Assembly (NCBI GenBank): GCA_035537875.1
Contig: DATLLJ010000037.1
Span: 124,001 to 188,000, forward strand
Origin: DATLLJ01 sp035537875
Lineage (GTDB): Bacteria; Acidobacteriota; Vicinamibacteria; Vicinamibacterales; CAVVIG01
Direction of reading: 5' to 3'
DNA length: 64,000 bases
How positions within the stretch are numbered: position 1 is the stretch's first letter; every line of letters begins with the position of its first letter. Made by a program: the position numbers and the translations under genes. The notes beneath the pieces were generated by a model. The model saw nothing but the letters and a program-made list of their open reading frames with translations. It made no database searches and had not been told where the DNA came from. Shown piece by piece: positions 24,416 to 33,856 of this stretch.

Positions 24416-25879
24416 GTGCCTTTCGCGCCCGAGTACGTCGCGCTGGTCCTCGGCGAGAACTTCGACGATGCGAAGAAGCAGTTTCTGTCGCCGTTGATGG
24501 CGATCCAGCTCGCCCACCTCGTGATGCTCTCTGCGCAGGGCATCGTTGCCTCCGAGGACGCGCATGCGTTGCGCGAGGCGCTCGATGCCGTCTCGCAGAC
24601 GGACCTTCGGCAACAGGCATTCGACGGCTCGTTCGAGGATCTGTTCTTTCTGATCAATCGGCTCGTGGTCGAGCGGTGCGGGGAGAGCGTCGCGGGCCGG
24701 CTCCACACCGCGCGGTCGCGCAACGACATCGACATGACGATGTACCGGATGCGGCAGCGCGACCTGATTCTGGATCTGCTGGAAGCCACGCTGACCCTGC
24801 GGAGCTCGCTCGTCGAGCTGGCCGGGACTCATCTCGAAACCGTCTTCGCGGTGCATACGCATACTCAGCGGGCCCAGCCGACCACGGTGGCGCACTATCT
24901 GCTCGGTGTCATCGAGCAGATCGAGCGGGACGGCATGCGACTGAAAGGCGCTTTCGAGCGAACCAATCGATGTCCCCTCGGTTCATGTGCGATTACCGGC
25001 ACCGGATTCCCGATTGATCGGCACCTTACGGCCGAGCTCCTTGGCTTCGATGGTCCTACGGGGAATACGTTCGGCAGCATCGCCACCGTCGATTACCTGC
25101 TGGAGAGCGTATCGGCGATGACCGTGTTGCTCGTCGGCCTCGGCCGCTTCGTCCAGGACTTGCTGCTGTGGTCGGCTTCGGAGTTCAATTACATGCGGAT
25201 CGGGGACGGCTTCGTGCAGTGCAGCAGCATCATGCCGCAGAAACGGAACCCGGTCGCGCTCGAGCACGCGCGGGCGATCGCGAGCACGGGGGTCGGACGA
25301 AGCCAGGCAATCGTGATGGCCGTCCACAACACGCCGTTCGGCGACATCGTCGACACGGAGGACGATCTGCAACCTCTCGTTTTTGCCGCCTTTGACGATG
25401 CACGTCGGTCAGTCAGACTCATGGCGGCCGTCATGGCGAGCGCCGAGTTCGACGCGCAACGTCTCGAACAGCGGGCCGGCGAAGGCTGGACGACGCTCAC
25501 GGAGCTGGCCGACACGCTGGTGCGTGACTGGAATCTCCCGTTTGCGAAAGCCCATGCGGTGTCTGCCCGGCTCGTGACGGCCGGCGAGCGGCCGCCCAAG
25601 CGGCCTGTGGCCGAGCTGTTGAAGGAAGTGGTGAGCGAGCTGGAGATCGATCCCCGGGTGGCGTCGAGTTACACGACCGAGCGGCTCAATGAGATCCTCA
25701 GCCCCCGGCACTTCGTCGACGTTCGACAAACGCCTGGCGGGCCGGCCCCTTCTGAAACGAGTCGAGCCCTCGTCGCCTCGCGCGAGGCGCTGGTCCATGA
25801 CGGCCTCTGGCTGAGCGCGCGACGTGACGCGATCCAGGCGGCAGCCGACCTTCTCGCGGCGCGGAGCCGGGCGCTCTAG
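24416..25879 (+). CDS. Argininosuccinate lyase-like enzyme
   Basis: This 487-residue member of the fumarase/aspartase superfamily has HTARSRNDIDMT at 97-108, the THTQ catalytic-His site at 148-151 and the signature SSIMPQKRNP at 270-279 that carries the catalytic serine. Its closest named match is ArgH, which splits argininosuccinate to arginine and fumarate. HTARSRND rather than HTGRSRND, and its location with a sodium:solute symporter instead of arg genes, leave room for a different substrate. The start is GTG 24416, with TATACT about 16 bp upstream as a possible -10 box. Confidence 0.82.
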   Translation: MPFAPEYVALVLGENFDDAKKQFLSPLMAIQLAHLVMLSAQGIVASEDAHALREALDAVSQTDLRQQAFDGSFEDLFFLINRLVVERCGESVAGRLHTARSRNDIDMTMYRMRQRDLILDLLEATLTLRSSLVELAGTHLETVFAVHTHTQRAQPTTVAHYLLGVIEQIERDGMRLKGAFERTNRCPLGSCAITGTGFPIDRHLTAELLGFDGPTGNTFGSIATVDYLLESVSAMTVLLVGLGRFVQDLLLWSASEFNYMRIGDGFVQCSSIMPQKRNPVALEHARAIASTGVGRSQAIVMAVHNTPFGDIVDTEDDLQPLVFAAFDDARRSVRLMAAVMASAEFDAQRLEQRAGEGWTTLTELADTLVRDWNLPFAKAHAVSARLVTAGERPPKRPVAELLKEVVSELEIDPRVASSYTTERLNEILSPRHFVDVRQTPGGPAPSETSRALVASREALVHDGLWLSARRDAIQAAADLLAARSRAL

Positions 25880-25893
25880 CAGTTACTCCGTTC

Positions 25894-25977
25894 ATGACAT
25901 CCAGCTACGTCAAGGTGCTGCTCCTCGAGCTCGTGGTGCTGGCCGCCCTCTGGTGGTTGCAGCAAGCCTTCATTTGA
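25894..25977 (+). CDS. 27-residue single-helix membrane microprotein
   Basis: ATG 25894 to TGA 25977 encodes 27 residues, nearly all one hydrophobic helix (VLLLELVVLAALWWL) with a short polar N-terminus. It fills the gap between the lyase-like gene (14 bp upstream) and the symporter (6 bp downstream), which is the spacing of a real operon member. It may be a small subunit or regulator of the symporter, an inference from position only. Confidence 0.5.
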   Translation: MTSSYVKVLLLELVVLAALWWLQQAFI

Positions 25978-25983
25978 TCCTCG

Positions 25984-27684
25984 ATGCACCCTTTCGACTG
26001 GCTCGTCCTCGTCAGCTTCATCGTCTGGATCGTCTACGACGGTCTCAGACGGGTCAAGGACAGCCACGAGCTCGACGGCTACCTCCTGGCGAAGCGGAGC
26101 ATTCCGTGGTGGGCTGCGGGGCTCTCGGTGATGGCCACCCAGCTGAGCGCCATCACCATGATCGGCACCACCGGGCAGGGCTACACGGACGGGATGCGAT
26201 TCATCCAGTTCTATTTCGGCCTGCCGTTGGCGATGATCGTCCTCTCGCTGACGCTTGTGCCGTTCTTTTACAGGGCGGGCGTGTACACCGCCTATGAGTA
26301 TCTGGAGCGCCGGTTCGACGCCAAGACGCGGACCTTCACCAGTTTCCTGTTCCTCATCTCGCGTGGCATGTCGTGTGGAGCGGTTATCTCGGCTCCGGCT
26401 GTCGTCCTGTCGCTGATTCTCGGCTGGGATTTGACGCTGACGACGCTGGCCATCGCCGTGCCCGCCGTCATCTACACCATGGTCGGGGGCGTTCAGGCGG
26501 TGACATGGACCGACGTGAAGATCATGGTGCTGATCGTGTTTGGTCTGCTGGCGCTCATCGTCACGGCCATCGGCGGCTACCCGCAGGACATCGGCCTCGT
26601 CGGTGGACTGGAGGTGGCGGCGGCGGCTGGCAGGTTACGCGTCTTCGAGTTCTCCTTCGATCTGACCAATCAGTACACGTTCTGGTCTGGCACGATCGCC
26701 GCGCTCTTTCTGTTCTGCTCCTATTTCGGGACCGATCAAAGCCAGGTACAGCGATTCCTGACGGCCCGGTCGGTGGACGAGGCTCGGCATTCGCTGCTGA
26801 TGAGCGCGTACTGGAAGATTCCGCTGCAGGTGCTCGTGCTTCTCCTTGGTGTGCTCGTCTTCGTCTTCTATACCTTCAATCAACCGCCGCTCCTCTTCAG
26901 CAGCGTTCAGCAGGAACGGCTGCGCGAGGGACCGCGCGCAGCCGAGTATGCGCAGCTGCAGGCTCGGTTTGAAGGGATCTTTGCGGCCCGCCGGGCGTCG
27001 GCGGGCGAGCTGGCCGCCGCCCGTCGGGGCACCGACCACGGACGAATCGTTGCGGCTGAGGCCGCTTTCCTCGAGCGCGAAGCGGAGGTGCAGGAGCTCC
27101 GCACCCGTGCGGCGACGATGGTGAAGGAAACGACCGGAGACTCCTCGTTCACGGACGTGAACTACATCATTCCGACGTTCATCCTTACCCAGTTGCCGAT
27201 CGGCCTGGTCGGCCTGCTGATTGTCGCGATCATTCTGGCGGCAACGGATACCATCGCGGGAGAGCTCAACTCGCTGTCCACCGCGACCGTGATCGATTTC
27301 TACAAGCGGTGGCTGCGCCCGACCGGTTCCGACGCGCATTACCTGGCCATTTCCCGGGCGGCGACCGGTTTCTGGGGGTTGTTTGCGTGCTTCGTTGGCG
27401 TCTGGGCGGCGGAGCTCGGTTCACTGATCGAAGTCGTGAACCGGTTCGGATCCTTCTTCTACGGATCGATCCTCGGCGTCTTCATCCTCGCGATCGCCTT
27501 TCGCTCGACGACCGGCAATGGGGCGTTCGTCGGTCTTTTCGCGGGCATGGCCTCGGTGGCCTGGTTTGCGAGCTTCACCAGAGTCGCGTTCCTCTGGCAC
27601 AACGTCATCGGTGCCGTCGTAGTGGTGATTGCGGGTTTGGCCGTGAGCGCGATCGACCGTCGGCGGACGTCCTTCGTCCCCTAA
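25984..27684 (+). CDS. Sodium:solute symporter (SSS family)
   Basis: This 566-residue protein has about 13 helices. N-terminal WWAAGLSVMATQLSAITMIG (near residue 45) and SYFGTDQSQVQRFLTARS (near 245) are SSS landmarks. A hydrophilic, charged insertion of about 85 residues (roughly 300-385, rich in Glu, Arg and Ala) separates two helices and looks helical. The protein would import an organic solute with Na+; the solute may be linked to the upstream lyase. Its stop overlaps that of the convergent M16 gene. Confidence 0.9.
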   Translation: MHPFDWLVLVSFIVWIVYDGLRRVKDSHELDGYLLAKRSIPWWAAGLSVMATQLSAITMIGTTGQGYTDGMRFIQFYFGLPLAMIVLSLTLVPFFYRAGVYTAYEYLERRFDAKTRTFTSFLFLISRGMSCGAVISAPAVVLSLILGWDLTLTTLAIAVPAVIYTMVGGVQAVTWTDVKIMVLIVFGLLALIVTAIGGYPQDIGLVGGLEVAAAAGRLRVFEFSFDLTNQYTFWSGTIAALFLFCSYFGTDQSQVQRFLTARSVDEARHSLLMSAYWKIPLQVLVLLLGVLVFVFYTFNQPPLLFSSVQQERLREGPRAAEYAQLQARFEGIFAARRASAGELAAARRGTDHGRIVAAEAAFLEREAEVQELRTRAATMVKETTGDSSFTDVNYIIPTFILTQLPIGLVGLLIVAIILAATDTIAGELNSLSTATVIDFYKRWLRPTGSDAHYLAISRAATGFWGLFACFVGVWAAELGSLIEVVNRFGSFFYGSILGVFILAIAFRSTTGNGAFVGLFAGMASVAWFASFTRVAFLWHNVIGAVVVVIAGLAVSAIDRRRTSFVP

Positions 27685-29162
27685 AGAGCCGGCGCGGGGC
27701 CGAATACGTCGTCGATCGTCAAGACCTTGATCTCGCCGAGCTTCAACGCCTGAATTCCCGGCTCGATGACCTTGCGATCGCCGGTGATGACGATCACCGC
27801 CCGGGCCGGGTGGATGTACTTGTCGGCGACGCGCTGGACGTCGGCGGCAGTCACCGCCTCGATGCTGGGCACGTACTTCGAAAAGTAGTCGTCGGGCAGC
27901 CGATACACGATGGCGTCCTCGATCTGCCGGGAAATGGCAGTCGTCGTTTCGAAACCGGAAGGATACCGCAGGGAGATGTAGTTCTTGGCGCGGCTGAGCT
28001 CTTCTGGCGGGGGAGCCTTGAGCATGCCGTTCAGCTCGTTAAAAAACTCGGTGAGCGATTCCGACGTCTTGTCGGTCTGCACGCCGGCGGCCGCGAGAAA
28101 CGGGCCCGCAGAGGCGCGCATGTCGAATCCCGAGCTCGCTCCGTAGGTGTATCCGTTCCTTTCCCGCAGGTTCAAGTTCAGCCGCGACGAGAACGAGCCG
28201 CCGAGGATGGTGTTGGCGACCTGGATCGGGAAATAGTCCGGCGTCGAGCGGGCGACACCAACCCATCCGATGCGGATCTGGGACTGTGGCGCGCCAGGCT
28301 TGTCGACAATGTAAACCGTGCGCGTCTGCAGCTCGGGCACGACCGGCATCGTCGGCGAAGGACGTGCCGGCGTCTCGGTCTTCCATCCGCCGAAGCTCGA
28401 TTCGAGCAGCGGCAGCACCTTCTCCATGGTCACATCACCGACGACGATCAGCGCGGCGTTTGCGGGCTGAAATGCCGTCGCGTAAAAAGCGCGGAGGTCT
28501 GAGGTCGTGAAAGCCTTCAGGGTGGCCGCCGTGCCGTTGACCGAGGTTCCGTAGCGATGGGCGGAGCCGTACAACACCCGATTGAACGCCGTGGCGTTGA
28601 TCGTGGCGGGGTTGTCGCGGGCCTGCAGGATGCTCGTGAGCCGTTCCTGACGCAGTCGGTTGAGCTCGTCATCCGGGAAGGTCGGCCTGAGCGCCACATC
28701 GGCCATGAGCGGCAGCGCGTCGGCCAACCTGGCTACTGGAACGTGGAGCCGAACCGCGGACGAATCGATTCCAGCGGCCGCACTGACGTCGGCGCCGAGA
28801 AAGTCGATGGCATCGGCGAGCTCGAGCGAAGAACGCGATCCGGCGCCCTCGAGCAGCATCGAGGCCGTCAACGTTGCGACGCCGAATTTGTCGGCGGGAT
28901 CGTCGGCGCTGCCGCGAAGAACCACGAGGTTGACCTGGGCGACCGGCACTTCGTGCAGCTCGACCAGCCAGACGGGCACGCCGTTGGACAGCTGGCGCTT
29001 CTGGACCGTCGGCAGCCGAACCGGCGGAGGTGTGCCGATTTGTGGTGGTCGCGAGCGGTCGGGCGGGGCCTGCTGAGCCGTCAGCACGGCCGACAGCGCG
29101 AGGAGCGCCACCGAGGCGAGAAGCCTGACCTTATTCCTATCTTTGTATCGGCGCAGCTTCAT
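27681..29162 (-). CDS. M16-family peptidase homologue lacking the zinc motif
   Basis: This 493-residue secreted protein (signal VRLLASVALLALSAVLTAQ) has the two-lobed M16 fold. The zinc-binding HxxEH is absent; the equivalent region reads GVATLTASMLLEGAG. It should be the non-catalytic partner of the active M16 protease encoded 6 bp upstream, as in heterodimeric M16B enzymes. C-terminal-lobe motifs such as RIGWVGVARSTPDYF are kept. It is probably periplasmic or outer-membrane associated. Confidence 0.88.
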   Translation of the reverse strand: MKLRRYKDRNKVRLLASVALLALSAVLTAQQAPPDRSRPPQIGTPPPVRLPTVQKRQLSNGVPVWLVELHEVPVAQVNLVVLRGSADDPADKFGVATLTASMLLEGAGSRSSLELADAIDFLGADVSAAAGIDSSAVRLHVPVARLADALPLMADVALRPTFPDDELNRLRQERLTSILQARDNPATINATAFNRVLYGSAHRYGTSVNGTAATLKAFTTSDLRAFYATAFQPANAALIVVGDVTMEKVLPLLESSFGGWKTETPARPSPTMPVVPELQTRTVYIVDKPGAPQSQIRIGWVGVARSTPDYFPIQVANTILGGSFSSRLNLNLRERNGYTYGASSGFDMRASAGPFLAAAGVQTDKTSESLTEFFNELNGMLKAPPPEELSRAKNYISLRYPSGFETTTAISRQIEDAIVYRLPDDYFSKYVPSIEAVTAADVQRVADKYIHPARAVIVITGDRKVIEPGIQALKLGEIKVLTIDDVFGPAPAL

Positions 29163-29168
29163 CTCACG

Positions 29169-30500
29169 TCACTTTTCAGGCTGAACGATAAGCTCGACGC
29201 GTCGATCGAGCGGCAGGAATGCCGCCGCGGCCGCGCGAACATCCGAAACCGAGAGGGCCCGGTAGCGGGCGACATCTTCGTTGAAGTAATCCGGGTCACC
29301 GGTCTTCACGAAGTATCCGTTGATCTGATCGGCCTTGCCCCCGAACCCGCCGACCCGCTCCATCCTGTTGTAGAAGGACGCTTCAAACTGGTTGATCGCG
29401 CGCTCGATCTCGCGTGCGGTCGGGCCTTCCTGCTGCAGCGTGGCAATCTCGTCGTCGATGAGCTTTTGAAGCTCCTCCACGGTGTGGCCGGGGCGCGGTG
29501 TCGCGACGATCTCGAACGTCGAGGCCAGATCCATCGATCCCTGGAAGGCGGAGACGTCCTGCGCAATCTGCAGCTCGTACACGAGACGCTTGTACAAGCG
29601 CGAGTTCTTGCCGCCCGCGAGAACGTCGGCGACGATGTCCAGTGCCGCGTCTCCTGGCTCGAAGTGTCGAGGCGTCAGCCACGCCAATGTGAGGCGCGGA
29701 AGCTGCACGCGGTCGGTCATCAACTTCCGCTGCACACGCGTCAGCGACACGCCCGGAATCGTCATCGGTTTCGGAGGCGGCGCCGATTTGACGTCGCTGA
29801 AATACTTCTCCACGAGCTGCCGCGTGCGCACCGGGTCGATGTCCCCGGCGACGACGAGGCTGGCGTTCGACGGGGCATAGTACGACCGGAAGAAATTGAC
29901 GACGTCTTCGTAGCTGGCGGCGCTCAAGTCCTCCATGTATCCGATCACCGGCCAGTGGTAGGGGTGGCCCTCAGGGAAGAGCATCTCGTTCAAGGCGATC
30001 TCCGCCAGGCCGTACGGTCGGTTCTCGTAGCTCTGACGCCGTTCGTTCTTGACGACGTCGCGCTGCAGGTCCACCGTCTTCGGGGTCATCGCGTCGAGCA
30101 GAAATCCCATGCGATCCGATTCGAGGAAGAGCGCGAGCTCGAGGGCGTTCGACGGGACGTCGATGTAGTAGTTGGTCCGATCGTTGGCCGTGGACGCGTT
30201 GTTGCCGCCGCCGACCGATTCAAGTCGCGTATCGAACTCACCATACGGGACGTGGCCTGACCCCATGAACATCAGATGCTCGAACAGATGCGCGAAGCCG
30301 GTTCGCCCGGGGAGCTCGTTTGCCGACCCCACCCGGTACCAGGTGTTGACGGTGACGATCGGCACGCTGTGATCCTCGTGCAGGATGACCCGCAGTCCAT
30401 TCGGCAGGGTGAACTGCGAGTACGTGACTTCGAGGGGTGGCGCCTGGGCAAAGGCCGACGAGGCAAGGGCCAGTACGAGCAGGACTGGAGCGACCTTCAT
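29169..30500 (-). CDS. M16-family zinc peptidase (active subunit)
   Basis: This 443-residue protein has a short signal peptide ending near AFAQ and the catalytic motif HLFEHLMF (HxxEH) near residue 67, inside FAHLFEHLMFMGSG. The distal Glu is in the following helix. It would degrade peptides in the periplasm together with the inactive partner encoded directly downstream. A 90-bp intergenic region separates it from the divergent purE and must hold both promoters. Confidence 0.92.
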   Translation of the reverse strand: MKVAPVLLVLALASSAFAQAPPLEVTYSQFTLPNGLRVILHEDHSVPIVTVNTWYRVGSANELPGRTGFAHLFEHLMFMGSGHVPYGEFDTRLESVGGGNNASTANDRTNYYIDVPSNALELALFLESDRMGFLLDAMTPKTVDLQRDVVKNERRQSYENRPYGLAEIALNEMLFPEGHPYHWPVIGYMEDLSAASYEDVVNFFRSYYAPSNASLVVAGDIDPVRTRQLVEKYFSDVKSAPPPKPMTIPGVSLTRVQRKLMTDRVQLPRLTLAWLTPRHFEPGDAALDIVADVLAGGKNSRLYKRLVYELQIAQDVSAFQGSMDLASTFEIVATPRPGHTVEELQKLIDDEIATLQQEGPTAREIERAINQFEASFYNRMERVGGFGGKADQINGYFVKTGDPDYFNEDVARYRALSVSDVRAAAAAFLPLDRRVELIVQPEK

Positions 30501-30590
30501 GGAAGCGATTTTACTCCGGCGCCGAACGAGCCGCCCGCCGTTTCAGCTGGTCCTTTGTGTCCGTCGAGCCGTTCGTGATGAAATAGCCGC

Positions 30591-31082
30591 ATGCCGGATC
30601 CGGCTCCTCTCGTGGGCATCATCATGGGCAGCACGTCGGACTGGGATACCATGCGTCACGCGGCAGAGATGCTCGAGCGCTTCGGCGTGCCCCACGAGAC
30701 GAAGGTCGTCTCCGCCCATCGCACGCCGTCCCTGATGGCCGAGTACGCATCGACGGCCGCCGGCCGAGGGCTCGTGGTGATCGTCGCCGGTGCGGGCGGC
30801 GCCGCCCATCTTCCGGGTATGGTCGCTTCGCATACCCTCCTGCCCGTCATCGGCGTACCGGTGCAGAGCGCCGCGCTCAGCGGGCTCGATTCCCTGCTGT
30901 CGATCGTGCAGATGCCGAAAGGGGTGCCGGTTGCCACGGTTGCGATTGGCGCGTCGGGAGCGGCGAACGCTGGCCTGCTGGCCGTGGCAATCCTCGCCAC
31001 GTCGCGCCCGGAGCTTCGGACGAAGCTACAGACCTACCGTGACGAAATGGCAGCCGACGTCGGTCGCGCGTCGCTCTCGTGA
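30591..31082 (+). CDS. purE: N5-carboxyaminoimidazole ribonucleotide mutase
   Basis: This 163-residue PurE has the signature IMGSTSDWDTM near the N-terminus, KVVSAHRTP around residue 40 and AGAGGAAHLPGMVA around 65. It converts N5-CAIR to CAIR in purine synthesis, pairing with purK 55 bp downstream. The start is ATG 30591. A short leader sequence resembling the one before purK lies just upstream. Length is normal for class I PurE. Confidence 0.96.
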   Translation: MPDPAPLVGIIMGSTSDWDTMRHAAEMLERFGVPHETKVVSAHRTPSLMAEYASTAAGRGLVVIVAGAGGAAHLPGMVASHTLLPVIGVPVQSAALSGLDSLLSIVQMPKGVPVATVAIGASGAANAGLLAVAILATSRPELRTKLQTYRDEMAADVGRASLS

Positions 31083-31137
31083 GAGTCGGCTACCGCCGTT
31101 TCAAGCTGTCATCTGACCTCGTCGAGCTGCCATTTCA

Positions 31138-32280
31138 ATGTCCGATGTGATACTTCCCGGCGCGACGATTGGCGTGCTCGGCGGAGGCCAGCTGGGTCGC
31201 ATGTTTGCCATCGCCGCCCGGCGTCTCGGCTACCGCGTTCACACGCTTGCGCCGGAGGACGACACCCCCACGGGACAGATCGCCGACGTGGAAATCAATG
31301 CCGAGTACGATGACCTCGACGCCGTCCGCGCGTTCGCGAAGGGCGTGGACGTCGTGACGTTCGAATTCGAAAACGTATCAGCAGCGGCCACCGCCGCAGC
31401 GGAAGAGCAGGCGATCGTGCGCCCGAGCGGCCGCGCGCTCTTCCTGACGCAGCACCGCATCCGCGAAAAGACGTTTCTCGCCGACCGCGGGCTGCCAGTC
31501 ACGCCATTTGCGGCGGTGACGTCCCAACGGGACCTCGACGAGGCCGTCGCCCGAATCGGGTGTCCGGCGGTGTTGAAGACGGCGAGCTTCGGTTACGACG
31601 GAAAAGGGCAGCATCCGATCGCGAGCCCCGCGGAGGGGGCGCGCGCGTGGCAGGCGCTCGGGGGTCGCGAGGCCGTCCTCGAGGCGTTCATCGACCTCGA
31701 CTCCGAAATCTCAGTGGTTGCGGCCCGTGGCGTCGACGGCGCAATCGTCCCCTTCACTCCGTTTGGCAACACGCATCGTCGCCACATCCTCGACGTTTCG
31801 GTAGCGCCCGCCCCCGTGTCGTCCGAGACGGCGCGCCAGGCCGTGAGCCTGACGCGCGGCGTGCTCGAGGCGCTCGACTACATCGGTATCCTGTGCGTGG
31901 AGTTCTTCGTGGCGCGGGACGGCCGGCTCCTGATCAACGAGCTGGCTCCCAGGCCCCACAACTCGGGCCACCTGACGTTCGACGCGTGCCGGACGAGCCA
32001 GTTCGAACAGCAACTGAGAGCGATCTGCGGGTTGCCCCTGGGATCGTCCGAGCTGCTGCAGCCGGCGGCCATGGCCAATCTGCTCGGCGATCTCTGGACG
32101 AACGGAGAACCCGACTGGCGGGCGGCTTTGGCGGTCCCGGAGGTAAAACTGCACCTGTACGGAAAAACGGTGCCGCGCCCCGGCCGTAAGATGGGGCATC
32201 TCACGGCGCTGGCCGCATCGCCAGACGAGGCCAAAGCATTAGTGCTGCGCGCGCGCGACGCACTCCTCTCGAAGGCGTGA
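31138..32280 (+). CDS. purK: N5-carboxyaminoimidazole ribonucleotide synthase
   Basis: This 380-residue ATP-grasp enzyme begins with GVLGGGQLGRMFAIAARRLG and includes the ATP-grasp stretch CPAVLKTASFGYDGKGQ and the metal/ATP site NELAPRPHNSGHLT. It carboxylates AIR with bicarbonate and ATP to give N5-CAIR, the substrate of PurE. The start is ATG 31138. It converges on lgt with an 18-bp gap. Confidence 0.96.
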   Translation: MSDVILPGATIGVLGGGQLGRMFAIAARRLGYRVHTLAPEDDTPTGQIADVEINAEYDDLDAVRAFAKGVDVVTFEFENVSAAATAAAEEQAIVRPSGRALFLTQHRIREKTFLADRGLPVTPFAAVTSQRDLDEAVARIGCPAVLKTASFGYDGKGQHPIASPAEGARAWQALGGREAVLEAFIDLDSEISVVAARGVDGAIVPFTPFGNTHRRHILDVSVAPAPVSSETARQAVSLTRGVLEALDYIGILCVEFFVARDGRLLINELAPRPHNSGHLTFDACRTSQFEQQLRAICGLPLGSSELLQPAAMANLLGDLWTNGEPDWRAALAVPEVKLHLYGKTVPRPGRKMGHLTALAASPDEAKALVLRARDALLSKA

Positions 32281-32297
32281 CCGACGGTTCGTACTCG

Positions 32298-33267
32298 TCA
32301 TCGCCCGTCGTGTTCCTCAATCTGCGGATACATCGCCGAGTGCTTCAATCCAGCATGACGTTTGCCGTACACGGCCGGGACATCCCGAGTCACATCGCTC
32401 GGGATTGTGAGCGCAAGGGTCAGCGTGACGGCGAAGGCCAGCCTTCGCCAGTCGGGGCCTGAAGACAGCTGCCGATCGGCTCCCGCCGGCGGCGTGGCCT
32501 CATCAACCGTCTTTCGCATCCAGCTGCGCGCCAGCAGGGCGGCCCCGAAAACCGACATGGCGATATTGAACGTCTGGCCCGTCGGCAACCCGAACAGCGT
32601 GATCGGGTACTCCCGAAACAGATCGATCGGAATTCTGAGGCTCGCATACAAGAAGGTAAAGAGCGCCCCGAGTCGACCGGGAGGCACATCCCGACGCCTC
32701 ACCATCATCAGGATTGGAATCAGCGTGAAGTTCTTGAGCCCGTCATAGAGCACGACAGGGTGACGAAGGCCGTCGGCTTCTGGAAACTTCACGGCCCACG
32801 GCACATCGGTCAGGCTGCCGACGATCTGGCCGTCGATGAAGTTGCCGATTCGGCCGCATCCGAGGATCACGGCGGCCGGGATGGCCAGCGCGTCCAGCAC
32901 CGGGCGGAACGGCACACGCCGAATCCAGCAAAAGAGGAGCACGCCCGCGAAGCCGCCGACAATGAGGCCGTGCGTCGCCAGGCCGCCGATCCAGACAGCT
33001 GGAATGAGAGCCAGATGTTCCCGGTAGAAATCCCATTCGTTGTTGAACACGACGAGCGAGCGGCCGCCGATGAGCGTGCCCACCGCCAGGAACAGCGTCA
33101 GGTCGTAGACCGACCGCAGGGAGAGCCCGAGCTTCGCGCGGTTCCGTCTGAGGAAAAGATGGGCGTTGAGGAACCCGAGTGAGTAAGTGAGGCCGTACCA
33201 CCAACACGTGGATGCCCAAGACCGAGAGGATAATCGGATCGAAGTCGTGCACGTGCCCGTCAAGCAC
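32298..33267 (-). CDS. lgt: Prolipoprotein diacylglyceryl transferase, interrupted by a one-base frameshift
   Basis: The Lgt fold is clear: CGRIGNFIDGQIVG is the conserved phosphatidylglycerol-binding segment, with several membrane helices and GGLATHGLIVGG upstream. The best start is GTG 33267, with GGGGGAGG 10 bp before it, giving the expected N-terminus FDPIILSVLGIHV. To continue into WWYGLTYSLGFLNAH the frame must drop one base at 33203-33204 (a TT pair). Because Lgt is usually essential in lipoprotein-making bacteria, a base error or a recent indel is more likely than loss. An ATG-less in-frame reading from further upstream also exists but starts with non-family sequence. Confidence 0.8.
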
Positions 33268-33337
33268 AGCCGGACCCTCCCCCTGATATGAATGCGACAA
33301 TCGGAGCGAAAATGGCTCATACGAGTCGCGCACCCGT

Positions 33338-33856
33338 GTGTCAATGAACCTGTCGTTGAAGAACTGCGTGGTGAGGCCCTGGCGGTCGAGTGATCTCGAT
33401 ACCCTGGTGAAGTACGCCAACAACCGCCGCATCTGGCTGAACCTTCGCGACCGCTTTCCACACCCGTACACGACGCGGGACGGCCGCGCCTTTCTCCAGC
33501 ACGTACAGCAGCAATTGCCGCTGACATCGTTCGCGGTGGCGGTGAACGGCGAAGCGGCAGGTGGAATCGGCTTTCAACTGCAAGCCGACGTCGAACGGGT
33601 GTCAGCCGAGATCGGTTACTGGCTCGGCGAACCGTTCTGGGGCAGGGGCATCATCACCGAAGCGCTCGTTGCGGTCACCGCTCATGCGATCGCCGCCCAC
33701 GGGCTGACCCGCGTCTACGCGATGCCATTCGCCTGGAATGCGGCTTCGTGCCGCGTGCTCGAAAAAGCAGGGTACGTGCTCGAAGGCCGGCTTCGGAACA
33801 GCGCCATCAAGGACGGGCGGATCACCGATCAGCTGCAGTACGCGTTCAATCCTTGA
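33338..33856 (+). CDS. GNAT-family N-acetyltransferase (RimJ/RimL-like)
   Basis: This 172-residue protein follows the RimJ pattern: LRPW-type start (CVVRPWRSSDLDTLVKYANN), EIGYWLGEPFWGRGIITEAL for acetyl-CoA binding, and the end-of-fold NAASCRVLEKAGYVLEGRLR. It transfers an acetyl group from acetyl-CoA to an amine; the substrate could be a ribosomal or other protein N-terminus. GTG 33338 or ATG 33344 could start it. It overlaps the next convergent gene by 11 bp. Confidence 0.9.
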   Translation: MSMNLSLKNCVVRPWRSSDLDTLVKYANNRRIWLNLRDRFPHPYTTRDGRAFLQHVQQQLPLTSFAVAVNGEAAGGIGFQLQADVERVSAEIGYWLGEPFWGRGIITEALVAVTAHAIAAHGLTRVYAMPFAWNAASCRVLEKAGYVLEGRLRNSAIKDGRITDQLQYAFNP

